Below, one piece after another: positions 11,970 to 31,818 of a DNA stretch of 64,000 nt. The position numbers and the translations under genes were made by a program. The notes under the pieces are model-generated. The model was not told the origin of the DNA, did no database searches, and saw only the letters and a program-made list of their open reading frames with translations. Position 1 is the first letter of the stretch. Each line of letters begins with the position of its first letter. Origin of the DNA: Metridium senile (Eukaryota > Cnidaria > Anthozoa > Actiniaria > Metridiidae); assembly GCA_949775045.1 (NCBI GenBank), contig OX459098.1, forward strand, positions 18,794,781 through 18,858,780. The letters run 5' to 3'.

Positions 11970-13461
11970 TTAAGCAAGCAATTTCTATTTCACGGGTTTA
12001 ATGCCTTCACTCTAACTAATAGTCGCTAAATAAGAACTATTACACACTAGTAACAATTTGATTTTGTTTCATGGGTCTAGTGTTTTCGCTCTATTCACTA
12101 GAACAAATATTCATAAAAACAATACATGTTAGAACTATTTTTAGTTGATAATCGAGTCTCTGTTCACCTTTTGGCAGGTGCTGTACAGCGAATAGCAGAA
12201 AGGTTTTCATAGAATATTAAAACAGTAGCTATTATTTTGTACGCTGGATTGAAGATCTCCACATCAAATTAAAATTAAAATGGACATATAAAAAGTGGTA
12301 ATAAATCAGTTCAGGAATTATTAAGCTTAACTTGTGCAATAACTTGTGTAATCAATAGACGTTATTCCGATTAGCTTCTCAAACTCATGAATGCGGTCAA
12401 AACAAAGCGAGTTACTACCGACTGTGACATTTAGGTCAACCCTTTTTTATTTTAGAAGTGATTTCAAACACTTAAAAACGTTTTTCGTCCGATTTCCCAA
12501 AAAAAACTCGACTGCGCCTCGTTTTTTACCCACTTCTTGGTGACGTGTTTGAAATGGGAGGAAACAAACTTTCGCGTGTTTGGAATATTACTGGAAATCA
12601 GTTATAGAAACAAACACCTCATAACTATTATTTTAATCGTTTTTGTTTTTAATACAAGAATCAGTGACGTTTTAAACATTACTATTCATCAGTAAAATAG
12701 TCATAGACAATCATTTGTGAAGGATTTTTTTGTTTTTCTCTCGAGTGTGTGCAGGATATTTTTCAGCATTTTTATTTATTTTACATTTATTATTTTTTGC
12801 ACCATACTTTTTTCATTCTTTTCTGTTATGCAGGATATTTCTTCAGCTTTGCACGGTATTTTCTTCAGTTTTTGTTTTGTTGAGCACTATATTTTTTTAA
12901 GATTAAAGCATGTGCTCGATATTTTTTAGAGGGGGGAATTCCGCAGCCCCCTATCAAGTATCTAATGGTCGGTCCCTTACAAAGAGTTTTAACTGTGGGA
13001 GAAATAAAAACAATAAACAATTCAATAAATATATTTACTTGGGCATAAAGTTTGATAAGAAATAGAAATACGATAAGGTTTCACTACTAAGTATTCACTA
13101 CTTCATGAAAGTTCTCTTAAAACAATACCAGTTTAAACTATTTTTACTTGATAATTGAGTTCATCTTTTGGCAGTAGTGATATCTAATGTTTCCTCAGAT
13201 TTCCAAAAACCTCGGCAGTAACTCGATTCTTTCTCACTTATTTAAAAAAAGTGTCAAAATACACCAAAAATAACTTTTGAACTTTTGAAAAAAATAATAT
13301 CAAAATCTTGAATGGTTGTTTGGCTTTACAATTAAAGGTTATTCATATTTGATGATGTACAGGCATGTTGCTATGATCAACGGGACGTTTTTGACGATTT
13401 AAACAAGTACGACACATTTGTCGTCGCACTTGGAAGAACCCTTCACTTATCAAGCACAGTG

Positions 13462-20562
<7,101 letters not shown>

Positions 20563-22470
20563 TACGATTTCACTTTAGTTCAGGTGGTTTATCTATCACT
20601 AGGCCATGACAAGTAATTGACGTTTCAAGGTTCTTTTCTAAACAAGAACAGAATAACAATAACCGCTGCCCAATCGTTAAGAGCCATTTTGCACAAACAA
20701 AGTTGAAAAGTTCTAATGTTTTTGGAAATTACATGTTATATATTTTAGCAATTGGCCTGACATCAATAACGAAACCTAAACTGTATTTAATAATAAACCT
20801 AAAAGGCCACTTCAGTTTGATATACATATGCATACATACGAACTTTATTTAAAGTGCATACCCAGAAATTCTCTACAGTCAGCGGTTCGGGGTAATTTCG
20901 CGGGCTCATACAGAACGTAAGCAATGCGCATGCGCAAACAGAAAAAAAAAAAGAAAAAAAAAAAAATGGCGTCCGGGTTGATATCGTTGAGGCGTCTATT
21001 ACATCTGACATTTTTTTTTTAATTTTGAAATTTGTAATTCGCGCCAAATAAACCCGCGAATTTTTCACCATAGGAACCCCAAAAGATTTTAGGCGAGGCT
21101 ACTAAGCTTTAAACAAGAAAACATGGCCGATCAAGTCGTGCAAATCGATTCTCTACGTTTCAAATGTAAAATATATCGACTTGAACTGTAAGTTTTACGC
21201 CTTGTGAGGTGGGAAAACAATGCAAAATTTCTCTAAAAGGGATTGAGACACTTGAAATGAAGAGTAGTTATCGTTTCTTGGCAAAAAATCGCGTTTATTG
21301 ATGTGTTTTCAAGAGTAAATTGGTCTACATGAAAGGAATTCTCAACAGTAAATGTTCATATCTGTGGCACCACGAAGAGGCAATGATGTTCAAGAACGCT
21401 ATGGCGGTCTACAGCTATATTGGTGTCTTTTAAAACTGATTTTTGAACAACTTTGAACTTGAAAATACCATATTTTATATCGCAATATCAATGTCAATAC
21501 ATCGATGTACAATTTACGATTTGTGGACCTCAAAAGTTTGAAAGTTAAAGCGTTGTTTTAAGGACTTTATTATCACCAAGTGACAGTGGTTTCTAAAGAA
21601 CTCTATGGCGGCTTATGGCTATATCGGACTCTTTTTCATGTCCTTTTTTTGAACAACTTTGGACTTCAAATTAACTTTTATTCTATCGCCATACGAAAGT
21701 TAAAACGTCAATCTACTGTTTACGATTTGTGGAAAAAGTGGAACATCGATAACAAAAGAAATATTTCAAGAATAAATAAAAGGTACATACATTTCTTTGT
21801 AATTTTTGTGTCTATTTCTGAATGAAACTAACTCGGCCAAATGGTCAATGCGCATGCGCGGCGCCATGCTGTATTAGATTTCTGGAAATGGGGTAAACAA
21901 ATTTAACACATTAAAGTGACTGGTTTCCTATTGAACACACAACTAAAAGATTTACATTGAATTAACAAGGTTTGATTTATAATACTGAATTATTAAATAC
22001 GCGGAAAGTACACTAAAAATAGATAGACTGACAATATGACTTTATAACTATATCAAGCAAGTCACGAAGTAGATAATATATTCGTCTATATATAAGCAGA
22101 CAATTACACACAAATTTCTGCATTTTTAAGTTACCACAACTTCATTGGCATATTAGCTAGAACATCAAAACCTTCCAAACATGCCTATTTCAGGTGTTTT
22201 TTTCATGATCATATGGCAGTGCTAAAATATTAACAACTTAAATAGTCGAAAGAAAGCAACCGTCCACAAATATGATTGAATTTATTATTGCTAAATAACA
22301 AATAAAAATAATTCTCCATTTAAAATGATACTTGTTTCCTAAAAGTACATTCACAAAATTATGTAATAAAAAGAAAATAATCCAATAAAATACTATGCAT
22401 GAACTTTGAGTAGTTTTGTAACTCATATCACCAACTAGTCTTTCAACCATTTTGAGTATAGTCAAAGAGA
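20563..22470. other. Intergenic DNA with a diverged ~215-bp tandem pair
   Basis: No gene was recognised. Segments near 21370-21560 and 21575-21735 are diverged tandem copies sharing CTATGGCGG, TTTGAACAACTTTG and TACGATTTGTGG. Two palindromic GCGCATGCGC sequences (20924 and 21849 regions) resemble NRF1 sites, without further support. A segment at 22110-22230 recurs at 52220-52345. Confidence 0.4.
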
Positions 22471-22479
22471 ATCACTCAT

Positions 22480-23580
22480 TTGGCGCTATTTCTGACTATT
22501 TTGCATAAGCTACAGTCCATCAAAATTAGTGATTTTTAAGGACTATAGCCCATGCAAATGGTCAAAAATGGCGCAAAATAAGTGAGTTTCATGAATTATA
22601 GCCCATGCAAAATGGTCAAAAACGGCCCAAATTAGTGATTTTCAAGGAATATAGCCCATGCAAAATGGTCACAAATGGCGCAAAATAACTGATTTTCATA
22701 GACTATATAGCCCGTACAAAATTGTCAAAAATGGCGCAAAATAAGTGATTTTCATGAATTACAGCCCATGCAAAATGGTCAAAAATGGCCCAAATTAGTG
22801 ATTTTTAAGGACTATCAGCCCATATGCAAATGGTCAATAATGGCGCAAAATATGTGGTTTTCATAAAAAATGCAAAATGCCCATGCAAAATGGTCAAAAA
22901 TGGCCCAAATTAGTGATTTTCAAGGAATAAAGCCCATGCAAAATGGTCAAAAATGGCCCAAATTAGTGATTTTTAAGGACTATAGCCCATGCAAAATGGT
23001 GAAAAATGGCCTAAATTAGTGATTTTCATGGACTATAGCCACAGGGACCCCTAATCAATCAATAATTGTTTAAAATCGCGAACAAAATCGCGTAAATGCA
23101 ATTACTCGCCTCTTGGGTTTCCTGTGTTGCCTTGCAGTTATTTTATTGTTGGGTTTCCTGTGGTAAGGGTTCCCTTGCATTGCAGTTGTCCACCCGTTTG
23201 ATGTAATAAATATGTGATATATTACTAAACTAGAGAGATTTGCCGAGAAAAGCTACGCGAGAAAAGTTTTTGAATTTAGCCATTCGTCATCTCACCTAGC
23301 AACATGCTACAGGAAGCTTAACATTGAATGTTATTAACACAGGAATCCCATTTTCGTCAATCATGCTCGCAACAAAAAAATCACTAAAACACAAGTTTTT
23401 ATTTTATATATTGGCAATTAAAGATTGATTAGGGGTCACTGCTGTGCTATATAGCCCATGCAAAATGGTCAAAAATGGTGCAAAATAAGTGATTTTCATG
23501 GGCTATATCCCATGCAAAATCGCCAAAATGGCGCAAAATTAGTGATTTTCATGGACTATAGCCCATGCAAAATTGTCAAA
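22480..23580. repeat. ~70-bp tandem array (GCCCATGCAAAATGGTCAAA) split by an insertion
   Basis: About eight units from 22480 to 23040 and two more from 23448 to 23580 carry the core TAGCCCATGCAAAATGGTC followed by AAAATGGC and AGTGATTTTCA. The array is interrupted at 23042-23445 by a block whose ends, GGACCCCTAATCAATC and GATTGATTAGGGGTC, are inverted repeats. This indicates an element inserted into the satellite. Confidence 0.75.
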
Positions 23581-23639
23581 CTAAATATCTCCCCTTTCGT
23601 CATGCACGAATTTTTTGAGAGCATCCCTCCCTCCCTCCC

Positions 23640-23960
23640 TCCCTCCCCTTTCCCATATATGTCAAGCACAAGATTTTGTGGATCACCCCTCCCCTCCCCT
23701 CTATATGTAAGGCGCCCCTATATGTCAAGCACGAGATTTTGTGGATCACCCCTCCCCTCCCCTCTATATGTAATTAGGCGCACCTATATGTCAAGCACGA
23801 GATTTTGTGGATCACCCCTCCCCTCCCCTCTATATGTAATTAGGCGCACCTATATGTCAAGCACGAGATTTTGTGGATCACCCCTCCCCTCCCCTCTATA
23901 TGTAAGGCGCCCCTATATGTCAAGCACGAGATTTTGTGGATCACCCCTCCCCTCCTCTAA
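23640..23960. repeat. ~63-66-bp minisatellite, five units
   Basis: The unit contains TATATGTCAAGCACGAGATT, then TTGTGGATCACCCC and CCCTCTATATGTAA. Five near-identical units alternate between two variants that differ by a short AATTAGGCG insertion. The repetitive SPYMSSTRFCG peptide frame is an artefact. Confidence 0.9.
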
Positions 23961-24859
23961 CTTTATATCTCAAACAACATAACAACCACAAAATATAATT
24001 TAAAATGTAACTTATTTGGCACTGAACCTTAAAACTATTCGAATGCCATTCGATTTATAAGATTTTATGTAAACTATTTGCAAAAGCTAATAAGTTATTT
24101 AATTGCATTGATCATGCCGACACATGAGATTTACAAATTTTTTTCAACTTCGAGAGAAAAAATTAATTTCCCAAAACCAATTTAACTTGTTTCGTAGAGG
24201 CCATTATTAAAACATAGCCTATGTTTTTTGGAAGAAAAAGTTTGCGTAGCACATGGAATAAACTTTGAATGTTTTCACCCTATTTTTAGAGAAATTAAAA
24301 GTGTTCTCTAAAAATGAATCATTTAAAATCGAAAGATTTAATGAAAGTTCATAAAAGTCTTAAAAATGTTTCTTGAAATAATACTATTTAACAATTTTGA
24401 GGTCTTTAAACAGCGATAAATTATTTAATATGTTCGGGACAAGCTTTCAAAATTGATTTAAATTATCGGTCGAAAATTAGGGAATTTAACCGAAAACCAT
24501 TTTCTTCAATTTTTTTTCGAAAACTAAGCGGTATTTTACAAAACTAAATGCATAGCAGTTCTTCTTACATCAGGACCTACCTATGGTTTAAATATGAGCG
24601 AAATCTAATTTTCGACTCTTGTCGTGTTTTGTTCGATTTTTGGTGACAATGAATACATTTACTTTGACATACAGTTTGATAATCGATATAAATGCGATAT
24701 ACAAGGCTTGTCATTTTTGTTACTTTGGATATTTCGGCCTTTGCTGTTGTTGGCCTTTGGAGAAAAGCCGAAATAACCAAAGCCTTCTCATATTTCTATT
24801 TAAAAATAATTATATAACAAAAATAAAAACCTGTAAACGAAAATATAAACGAAACAGCA

Positions 24860-25610
24860 TGGTAATTGAGTTCATCTTTTGGCAGTAGTGATATCTAATG
24901 TTTCCTCAGATTTCAAAAAACCTCGGCAGTGACTCGATTCTTTCTCACTTAAATAACTATTGTTTTAACCGTTTTAATTCGACTAATAGACGTTTTGACC
25001 ATGACTCTAAAATCAGTAAAATAGTCATTGTCATGAACGGCCTAAATGCAAAACCAAAATATTTACAAAAATGGCCAAATACATCAAAAAGAACTTTTGC
25101 ACTTTCATTTTCTTTGAACTTTTTGAAATTCAATAGTTTTCGCTATAAAATGAATTGAAAAACGAAATAATATCAAAATCTTAAACGGTTGTTTGGGCGC
25201 CATTGTCAGAGTATGTGTTAACAATTGTTGTTATTCATAATTGGTCAGGCACGAAGTGCCATGACCTTAGGATTACAAACCAGCTTCCGAATGTCAAGAA
25301 AATGACATCGGAAGCAACGAAGAACCAACGAACAATCGCGAATAGAATCGAAGTATTAGCGATTCTACGTCGATGTGTTTTCGGAGAGTTAGTGAGCATT
25401 CGAGAGGTTTTCCGGACGTCCAATTTTCTTAAGAATGTAGGGATTTCTGTCGGTATTCAAGGGTTCGTTTTTTCCTTTCGGAATGTTATCGGTAAAGCAC
25501 ATGGGTCGCACATATCATGGAGAAATAAGGACTACTTCAATCGTCAGCCCTCTTTCTACGCAAGACGCCGAACTGTTTGGATCGTAGGGAAAACGTAGAC
25601 ATACTGAGGT
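24860..25610. other. Interspersed repeat shared with 13150-13340, and an unsupported 131-aa ORF
   Basis: 24866-25195 matches 13153-13330 (shared words CTTTTGGCAGTAGTG and ACCTCGGCAGT) and part of 12590-12690, so it is a dispersed repeat. The ORF at 25203-25598 encodes a basic protein without recognisable motifs. A donor-like GTGAGT follows at 25610. I do not call it a gene. Confidence 0.35.
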
Positions 25611-26688
25611 GAGTATAGACTGCTAGAAAGCAAATTATTTAATAGAACTGTTCTAAATTACTGAACTGAATAATTACTTTGTGCTTTTTTACGTGTTATC
25701 TTTTTATTTAAGCTACTCGAACAAGTCGAGAAAGCTTTGTGCGTGCCTGCGATCACGTTTACGAACTCAGTGACCTATAAAGCCTACTTTACGCTTGAAA
25801 ATATCTTATTATTTGAAATCATTGTACCATAAAATATATAAACAGCATCATGACTTACATAATACAATGTAGAAACGTAAAAGCCATTAAAAATCGTAAG
25901 CTCAATTCATTAAAGCTATGGAAAACAAACAAACAACATTCAAAGCCATGCATAACACGTGTAGATTGTCAACTTACGCTGTCAAAAATAACGCAAACAT
26001 TACGAAACGTGTCGGAAATCATCACTTTATTTCCACTTAAAGCTCAAATCATTAAACTGTGTAATTGTTTTATTAAAAACTTACATTTTGTTAAAGCACT
26101 AGTTCGTTTCAGCGGGAGAAACTTGAACGTGTGCTTGAATGTTTACAGTAATGTCGTTCAACTATTTTATTAAATTCAAATCTATTTTTTTTAGCTCGCA
26201 CAGCAGCATACTCGAATGATGAAATTGATTTTGAACAAAACATCAACAAAGGTATGTATAATTAACCAACCATATGGACAGCAAAACCTTATTATAGAAC
26301 ACAATTCTATAAAAAGTGTAAATCTTCATCCAAAATTCTGAAAAAAATACCCCAAAAGGGACTTGTATTTGCACAAGATAGACAGGTATGCTCCAACCAA
26401 TAATGTATTATTTTGGTGCAATGTATTATCACATCTAAGACCAAAAGCATTACTGGGACAATAAGCAATTTGCTAATTTCATGCAAATTTCATGTTAATC
26501 TTATTAGCTCTACTTGTTCTGCTGTGCATTTGTATTTGTCTACATAAAAATATTACACAAAGAATACCCAAAATCCCTTTTAGCCTTAGCTGGTGTGATG
26601 TGACCATTTTGAACCCGAAAACATTTTTTTAAATAAGGTATACACCTAATTGCAAGAATGTTGTCTTATAAAAATAAAAAATAAACAT

Positions 26689-26833
26689 TAGAGTACAAAT
26701 ACTAAAAGTGTGCAACATAAATACCACTAAATGCGGCTAAACTATGCAAATTATTTTGTTCTCTATTGTTTAATCAACACTATTTAGTGGTAAATAGTAC
26801 AAAGTATTGCACACTTTTAGTGTTTGTACTCTA
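26689..26833. mobile_element. 145-bp palindromic MITE
   Basis: The ends AGAGTACAAATACTAAAAGT and its near-complement (ending 26832) pair, as do internal TACCACTAAAT and ATTTAGTGGTA. It sits in the left arm of the larger inverted-repeat element. Confidence 0.65.
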
Positions 26834-27059
26834 TAAAAATAAAAAGGAATTAATTAAAAGACAAAAGAAAGGCATTCAAGCTCAAACAGTGGCTTAAGGG
26901 ATTAATTAGAAGACAAAAGAGCTGGTTCAGCTTGAATGACTTTCTTTTGTCTTTTAATAAATTCATATTTTTTATTTTTATAAGTTTTTTTTTTATTTTT
27001 ATAAGGTTTTTTATTTTATTTTTATAAGACAACATTGGGTGTCTGTAAAACCCGGAACG

Positions 27060-27176
27060 TGCCCGGAACACCCGGAACACCCCGGAACACCCCGGAACAC
27101 CCCGGAACACCCCGGAACACCCCGGAACACCCCGGAACACCCCGGAACACCCCCGGAACACCCCGGAACACCCCAG
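27060..27176. repeat. CCGGAACACC decanucleotide tandem repeat
   Basis: About eleven units of CGGAACACCC are present; the complementary array at 28634-28705 has fewer units (about seven). The different copy number in the two arms of the inverted repeat shows array change after the arms formed. Confidence 0.85.
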
Positions 27177-27570
27177 AAAAGTTAATATTTATAAAATTAA
27201 AAAAAGAAAAAAGGGAAAAAAGAAAAAAAAAAGAAAGAAAAAGAGAAAGAAAAAAAAGGAAAACAAAAAGGAAAAAAATTGAGATTTTTCACGTTGTAGT
27301 TTTGCAGAATAAATATCTTTACAGCTCTGCACATTTTCACGTAACTATTGTATTCATAATTAGGTCTATTGTTATATGCCGTTTTCGACGTCGTTGCCGT
27401 AGTGGTTACTTAAACTCCCTACTATTGTAGTTATCCCGCGTTCATTAGCTAACGGTCTTAGAATACGGTCTTAGAATACGGTCGTATTCACAATGTATTT
27501 CGTCGAAAATGACATTTCACTGGACTGAAAACAAAGTTGAGAGTTTGTGAATCCTAAAACCACACTAAGG

Positions 27571-28231
27571 GCCTGTTTACATGGAGATAGGGTGACCCCT
27601 AGGGTAGGGCCAATAGATAGCCGTCCTTTACATGCAAAGAGACGAGGTAGGGTGACCCTAGGGATATATAGGGTTAGCGTCTCAGGTAAATAAACAACAA
27701 AATGGCGGTTAAACGTTCTATTTTCGCTGTAAACTCTATATTTTTGTCTTTAGTATCCTTGGCTGTAGGATTTCAATGATGTGGCTTCTTATTATCAATG
27801 TTTATAGCTCAAACGGCATCCCAAAGAGCGAATTATATATCAAGCCGCCAACCAGTACAGTATTGCGTAAGCGAGACTACGTGTGACTACTTTGAGCGAT
27901 ATTTGTGATGTTTGGAGCGTTCGTTGTCACAGGATCTCTTACATTTTATTCTTTTCCATTAGTTTTATCACTTTAATGTTCATTTACGATTACTTTTAAC
28001 TGGAATCTTCGTAAATACTCGCCAGAACGACATAGCCCTCCCCCTAGGGTCACCCTACCTTGAGCGTTTACATGCAAAAAGCTGGCCCTCCAAGGAGGGT
28101 CACCCTACCTAGCTGATAGGGTAACCCTACCCCTAGGGTCACCCTACCTGACATGTAAACACAACCATGGAATACAATAGAGTAGGGTGACTCTAGGGGT
28201 AGGGTGACCCTATCTCCATGTAAACAGGCCC
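27571..28231. mobile_element. 661-bp inner inverted-repeat element
   Basis: The terminal inverted repeats begin GGGCCTGTTTACATGGAGAT, with AGGGTGACCC words repeated inside both ends. It occupies the centre of the 2.1-kb element. The flanking bases CTAA and TTAG extend the symmetry, so a target duplication cannot be read. Confidence 0.7.
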
Positions 28232-28897
28232 TTAGTGCATAGTACCGAACTTCATTACGTGCTAATGCAAACAACGCTGATTTGTTTTCAGGCCAGTGAA
28301 ATGTCATTTTCGACGAAATACATTGTGAATATAATACGACCGTATTCTAAGACCGTTAGCTAATGAACGCGGGATAACTACAATAGTAGGGAGTTTAAGT
28401 AACCAATTCGGAAACGACGTCGAAAACGGCATATAACAATAGACCTAATTATGAGATACAATAGTTACGTGAAAATGTGCAGAGCTGTAAAGACATTTAT
28501 TCTGCAAAACTACAACTTGAAAAATCTCATTTGTTTTCCTTTTTGTTTTCCTTTTTTTTCTTTCTCTTTTTCTTTCTTTTTTTTTTCTTTTTTCCCTTTT
28601 TTCTTTTTTTAATTTTATAAATATTAACTTTTCTGGGGTGTTCCGGGGTGTTCCGGGGTGTTCCGGGGGTGTTCCGGGGTGTTCCGGGTGTTCCGGGCAC
28701 GTTCCGGGTTTTACAGACACCCGACAACATTCTTGCAATTAGGTGTATATACACAAAGTTAAACCTCTTCATTGCACAGTTACCTAACCTCAACAGTACT
28801 TGAAGTAAAGTTGTATATACCACCATAATTTTTGTATTTTGTATTTTTATTTTAAGCGCTTAGAACAGACTTGAATAAGCGCTATATAAGCTACATA

Positions 28898-28898
<1 letters not shown>

Positions 28899-28991
<93 letters not shown>

Positions 28992-28992
28992 A
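28899..28992. repeat. (TAT)n trinucleotide microsatellite
   Basis: This is an uninterrupted ATT/TAT repeat of about 90 bp, about 100 bp upstream of an RPA-like exon. Poly-Tyr and poly-Asn frames here are artefacts. Confidence 0.95.
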
Positions 28993-31818
28993 TAGTCCAG
29001 TTTCGAGATCTCTTTACAGTAACATAGTGTTAACCTCTTTAATGTATTCCTCATAAATGTAGATGTCATCTTTTTTTTTTCACTCATCAGAACCAAGACA
29101 AGGACCATTAACTCAAACAGCCAATGAACTCTTTGATTTAACACAATCAACAGGTACCATAAATTATATATATTGAAAATGATAACTTTCAAAATATCTT
29201 TGACACAGTGTATATTACACACTTTTGATATTTTGAATGTTCAAACTTCATAATTACATCTGTAGATGTTATTACATACTAACAGTCATAAAGTCTCTCA
29301 GGCTCAGATTTCGCATTCATATGTAGCACCACAAAAGGCAAATCTATGCTGTGATAGCAATGAGCATTAAACAAAACAATTACCATATCAAATTTAAAAA
29401 TAATATTACCAATTTTTTTTAGCTCACACAACAGAAAATTGGGATGATGAACTTGATTCAGAACAAAACACCAAGAAAGGTATGTATAGATAACCAACCA
29501 TGTGGACAGCAAAACATTACTATAGAACACAATGCTGAAATAAACTGGGCATCCTTGTCCAAATTCTAAAAAGAACCCAAGAGACAGGGATTCTGCCACT
29601 CTTCGCATAATTCCGCATTGTTTGTCAAATAAATCAACCTTTTTAAGTGTTAAAATATTTAAATCAACATACATAATCCCTATCTCTCTGACTTACATAA
29701 AAAGTGGTTTTGGCTTTTTATTACAGCCCTACAGAGTACTAAGTTATCGTTAATAGTTTTTTTTTTTTTTCACAAATCAATCATGTACATGCGAAGCCAT
29801 TTTGTTTTTATGATGAGATGATCGTTAGGGCTTGGAGTCTCAGCCCAGGTACCAAGTGTTTGGCAAGGTTCCAAGATGACAAATGTTGTTGCGGAAATCA
29901 ATTTTTTTTGTTTTCATCCTAAATAGCCATATAAACGTTGTTATTGGTAGCAATTATTAATCAATAATGTGAAATATAACAAAATTATGTAAGAAACAAG
30001 GTTTTACTAAAATATTTGGGTCAGAACGCACCTCTAAAGAACATTACCGGTGATTGGTTGGCTAAACCCAGAGTGAAACTATAGAACGAAGCATAAGCAA
30101 TAGAGCTTATTGTTCTGGGCAGCCAATCACAATGAGTCTTCTAGAAAACTGTGAGACTACAGAAATATTTTATGGCTAGAACTAAAAATCTAGATCAAAT
30201 CATACAATACAACCATTATCCTTACACATAAAATTAATGAAAAAAAATATTAAAAAACCATTAGAAATGTTCCAGATTAAAAATGTCATGTTGAACAATA
30301 ATTTATGTTAGTAATACTATTTCCTTCTAAATCCTTCAATTGTCACAGCAAAACAAAATGATACAGTGTTTTTCACTTGTCTAATGTTATGTATCTTTTC
30401 CTTATAGACATGGCCAGTATCAATCTGGACAAGATGGACTCAGTCAATCTAAAAGTAAAAGTTACATCAAAAGCTCTGAAGAATGTTTCAACTGGCACAA
30501 TCCTTGAGATGTTGGTCTCAGACGTCAAGTCATTTGCAAGGTGCATTGCCTGGAATAACTTAGCATCATTTTTTGATAAAAGGCTAAGTTTAGATCAAAC
30601 ATACTTAATGTCAGGCGTACATGTTCGCAAAATTAAACCCCAATATCAATACCAAGGGACTCTACCTATTGAACTAACACTATCTGGTGGAATAGACATT
30701 AAAACATCCCAAAGTACCATTGATACTGTGCCAGAAACCACTTACTGTAAGATAAAAGAGTTGAATCAAGCTCTTAACACAAGAGTTAACATTATAGGAA
30801 TTGTAAAATCTTACGAAAACACACCAACACATATTGTAACCCAACAGGGGAAATCTGTCATAAAGAAAGAATTTACTATTGTAGATGATACAGAGAAGGA
30901 AGCTACCTCCACATTGTGGGAAATCTAGCTCAAACTTTTGACTTAAGTAACAATCCAGTAGTGAACATTACAAATTCTACAGTTAAGTATTTTAGAATCA
31001 TGTCACAATTTCTGTAACGTCACCAAAAAGCAAAACACTAAAAGAGTGGTTTAAGAAAAATCCATTAACCACTCCAGTTTCCACAGCAAAAAGACATCTT
31101 GACGTAGGTGATTACACTACAATCGATATCAGTGAACTTGAACATACAACTGTTGGACGAGAAGTTCAAGTATTGACAGAAATTCAGGATGTCAAATCCA
31201 ACATGTACTTCTCTTGCAAAGTATGCAAAAGCGGTGTCATAACAGTCCTTGACGAAATATTCTGTCAAAAATGCAACAAGGCAACTGAAACCTTTAAAAG
31301 AGTTGTTTTAAACTTAAAATTGAAAGGTTTTGCTCAAGAAGTAAAACTTTTTCAAGACAATATTGCATGTCTTTTAAGTTCCGATATCAATAACATTGAC
31401 AATACTGATATTGAAGAAGCCATTGAGCCATTTAAACATAAACAAGCTAATTTTCTAGTATTGAAAAGGGCAAAAAACAACAACATTGACTACATCATTT
31501 TAGACATCACCTTTGGACAATTTAAAAAACCTGCACTGTAAATATGTTATTTTACAATGTCTTTCCAGTGTATTATTTTGTAACAATTATCTCAACAGTA
31601 CTATGCGAGTCACTAGCATGGTAAAAATATTTGCTCTAATTCTTCTTTTGTATCACGTGACCACATTATTGGCTTATAATGATCACATAACAAATGATAC
31701 AATTTTATATAAAAAAAAATATTACCACTCTTCTGATTTCCATAGTATTAATTGTCCTTTTAGTTGACTTGTGTTAAGTTAGATAGTAAAAATCTTTTAC
31801 TGAAATAGTTTTCATCAG

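Larger units (their letters stand above)
9892..12095. mobile_element. Composite nest of inverted-repeat elements upstream of gene B
   Basis: An outer repeat with the sequence CTAGAACCATGAAA (start) and TTTCATGG-TCTAG (ends near 10105 and 12080) is found in direct and inverted copies. Segments 10044-10106 and 12014-12080 are direct repeats, and the motif AACCCGTGAAATAG (about 10123) is inverted at 11983. Two TAA-flanked MITEs and one TTAA-flanked fold-back element, listed separately, are nested within. No coding capacity was recognised. Confidence 0.55.
26638..28752. mobile_element. 2.1-kb long inverted-repeat element nested in the RPA-like intron
   Basis: The outer ends, around ACCTAATTGCAAGAATGTTG and its complement, are inverted. 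Inner arms of roughly 500 bp (27030-27540 and 28270-28720) pair across a second nested element. The arms include the proline-rich-looking CCGGAACACC repeat on the left and its complement on the right. The left arm is interrupted by a small MITE (26689-26833) and T-rich filler. No transposase is visible. Confidence 0.7.
26195..31541 (+). pseudogene. Replication protein A large-subunit-like gene, apparently frameshifted
   Basis: Three short phase 1-1 exons (26195-26251, 29091-29153, 29423-29479) splice in phase into a long exon starting at 30408. The first and third exons are paralogous, both 57 nt and ending in an acidic DFEQN or DSEQN stretch. The long exon encodes OB-fold-like segments (for example CKIKELNQALN, NIIGIVKSYENTPT, FTIVDDTEKEATSTLW). 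It then breaks frame twice: once just after TSTLW near 30920, and again near 30990-31018. It resumes through KTLKEWFKKNPL and ends in a C4 zinc ribbon (CKVC, 12 residues, CQKC) and a stop at 31541. RPA1 binds single-stranded DNA; RPA1-like genes also travel with mobile elements such as Helitrons. The two single-nucleotide breaks mean either a pseudogene or sequence errors. The first exon with a start codon was not found. Confidence 0.65.

Noticed and set aside
22480..23040. Regular repeats considered as a CRISPR array
   Set aside because: The units are contiguous tandem repeats without unique spacers, in a eukaryotic genome.
23458..23982. 174-aa ORF with repeated FCGSPLPSPLYV
   Set aside because: Its periodicity equals the 63-66-bp minisatellite and there are no splice or start features.
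25203..25598. 131-aa plus ORF as a stand-alone gene
   Set aside because: It has no recognisable motif, its upstream part is a dispersed repeat, and there is no promoter or splice partner.
27035..27430. Pro-Gly-Thr repeat ORF (and minus-strand mirror at 28445-28826)
   Set aside because: It is the CCGGAACACC array followed by an A-rich tract, in the arms of an inverted-repeat element.
28860..29222. Poly-Asn / poly-Tyr ORFs
   Set aside because: They are trinucleotide microsatellite translations.
29279..29674. 131-aa minus ORF
   Set aside because: It is antisense to an RPA-like exon and intron, with no domain features and no splice support.
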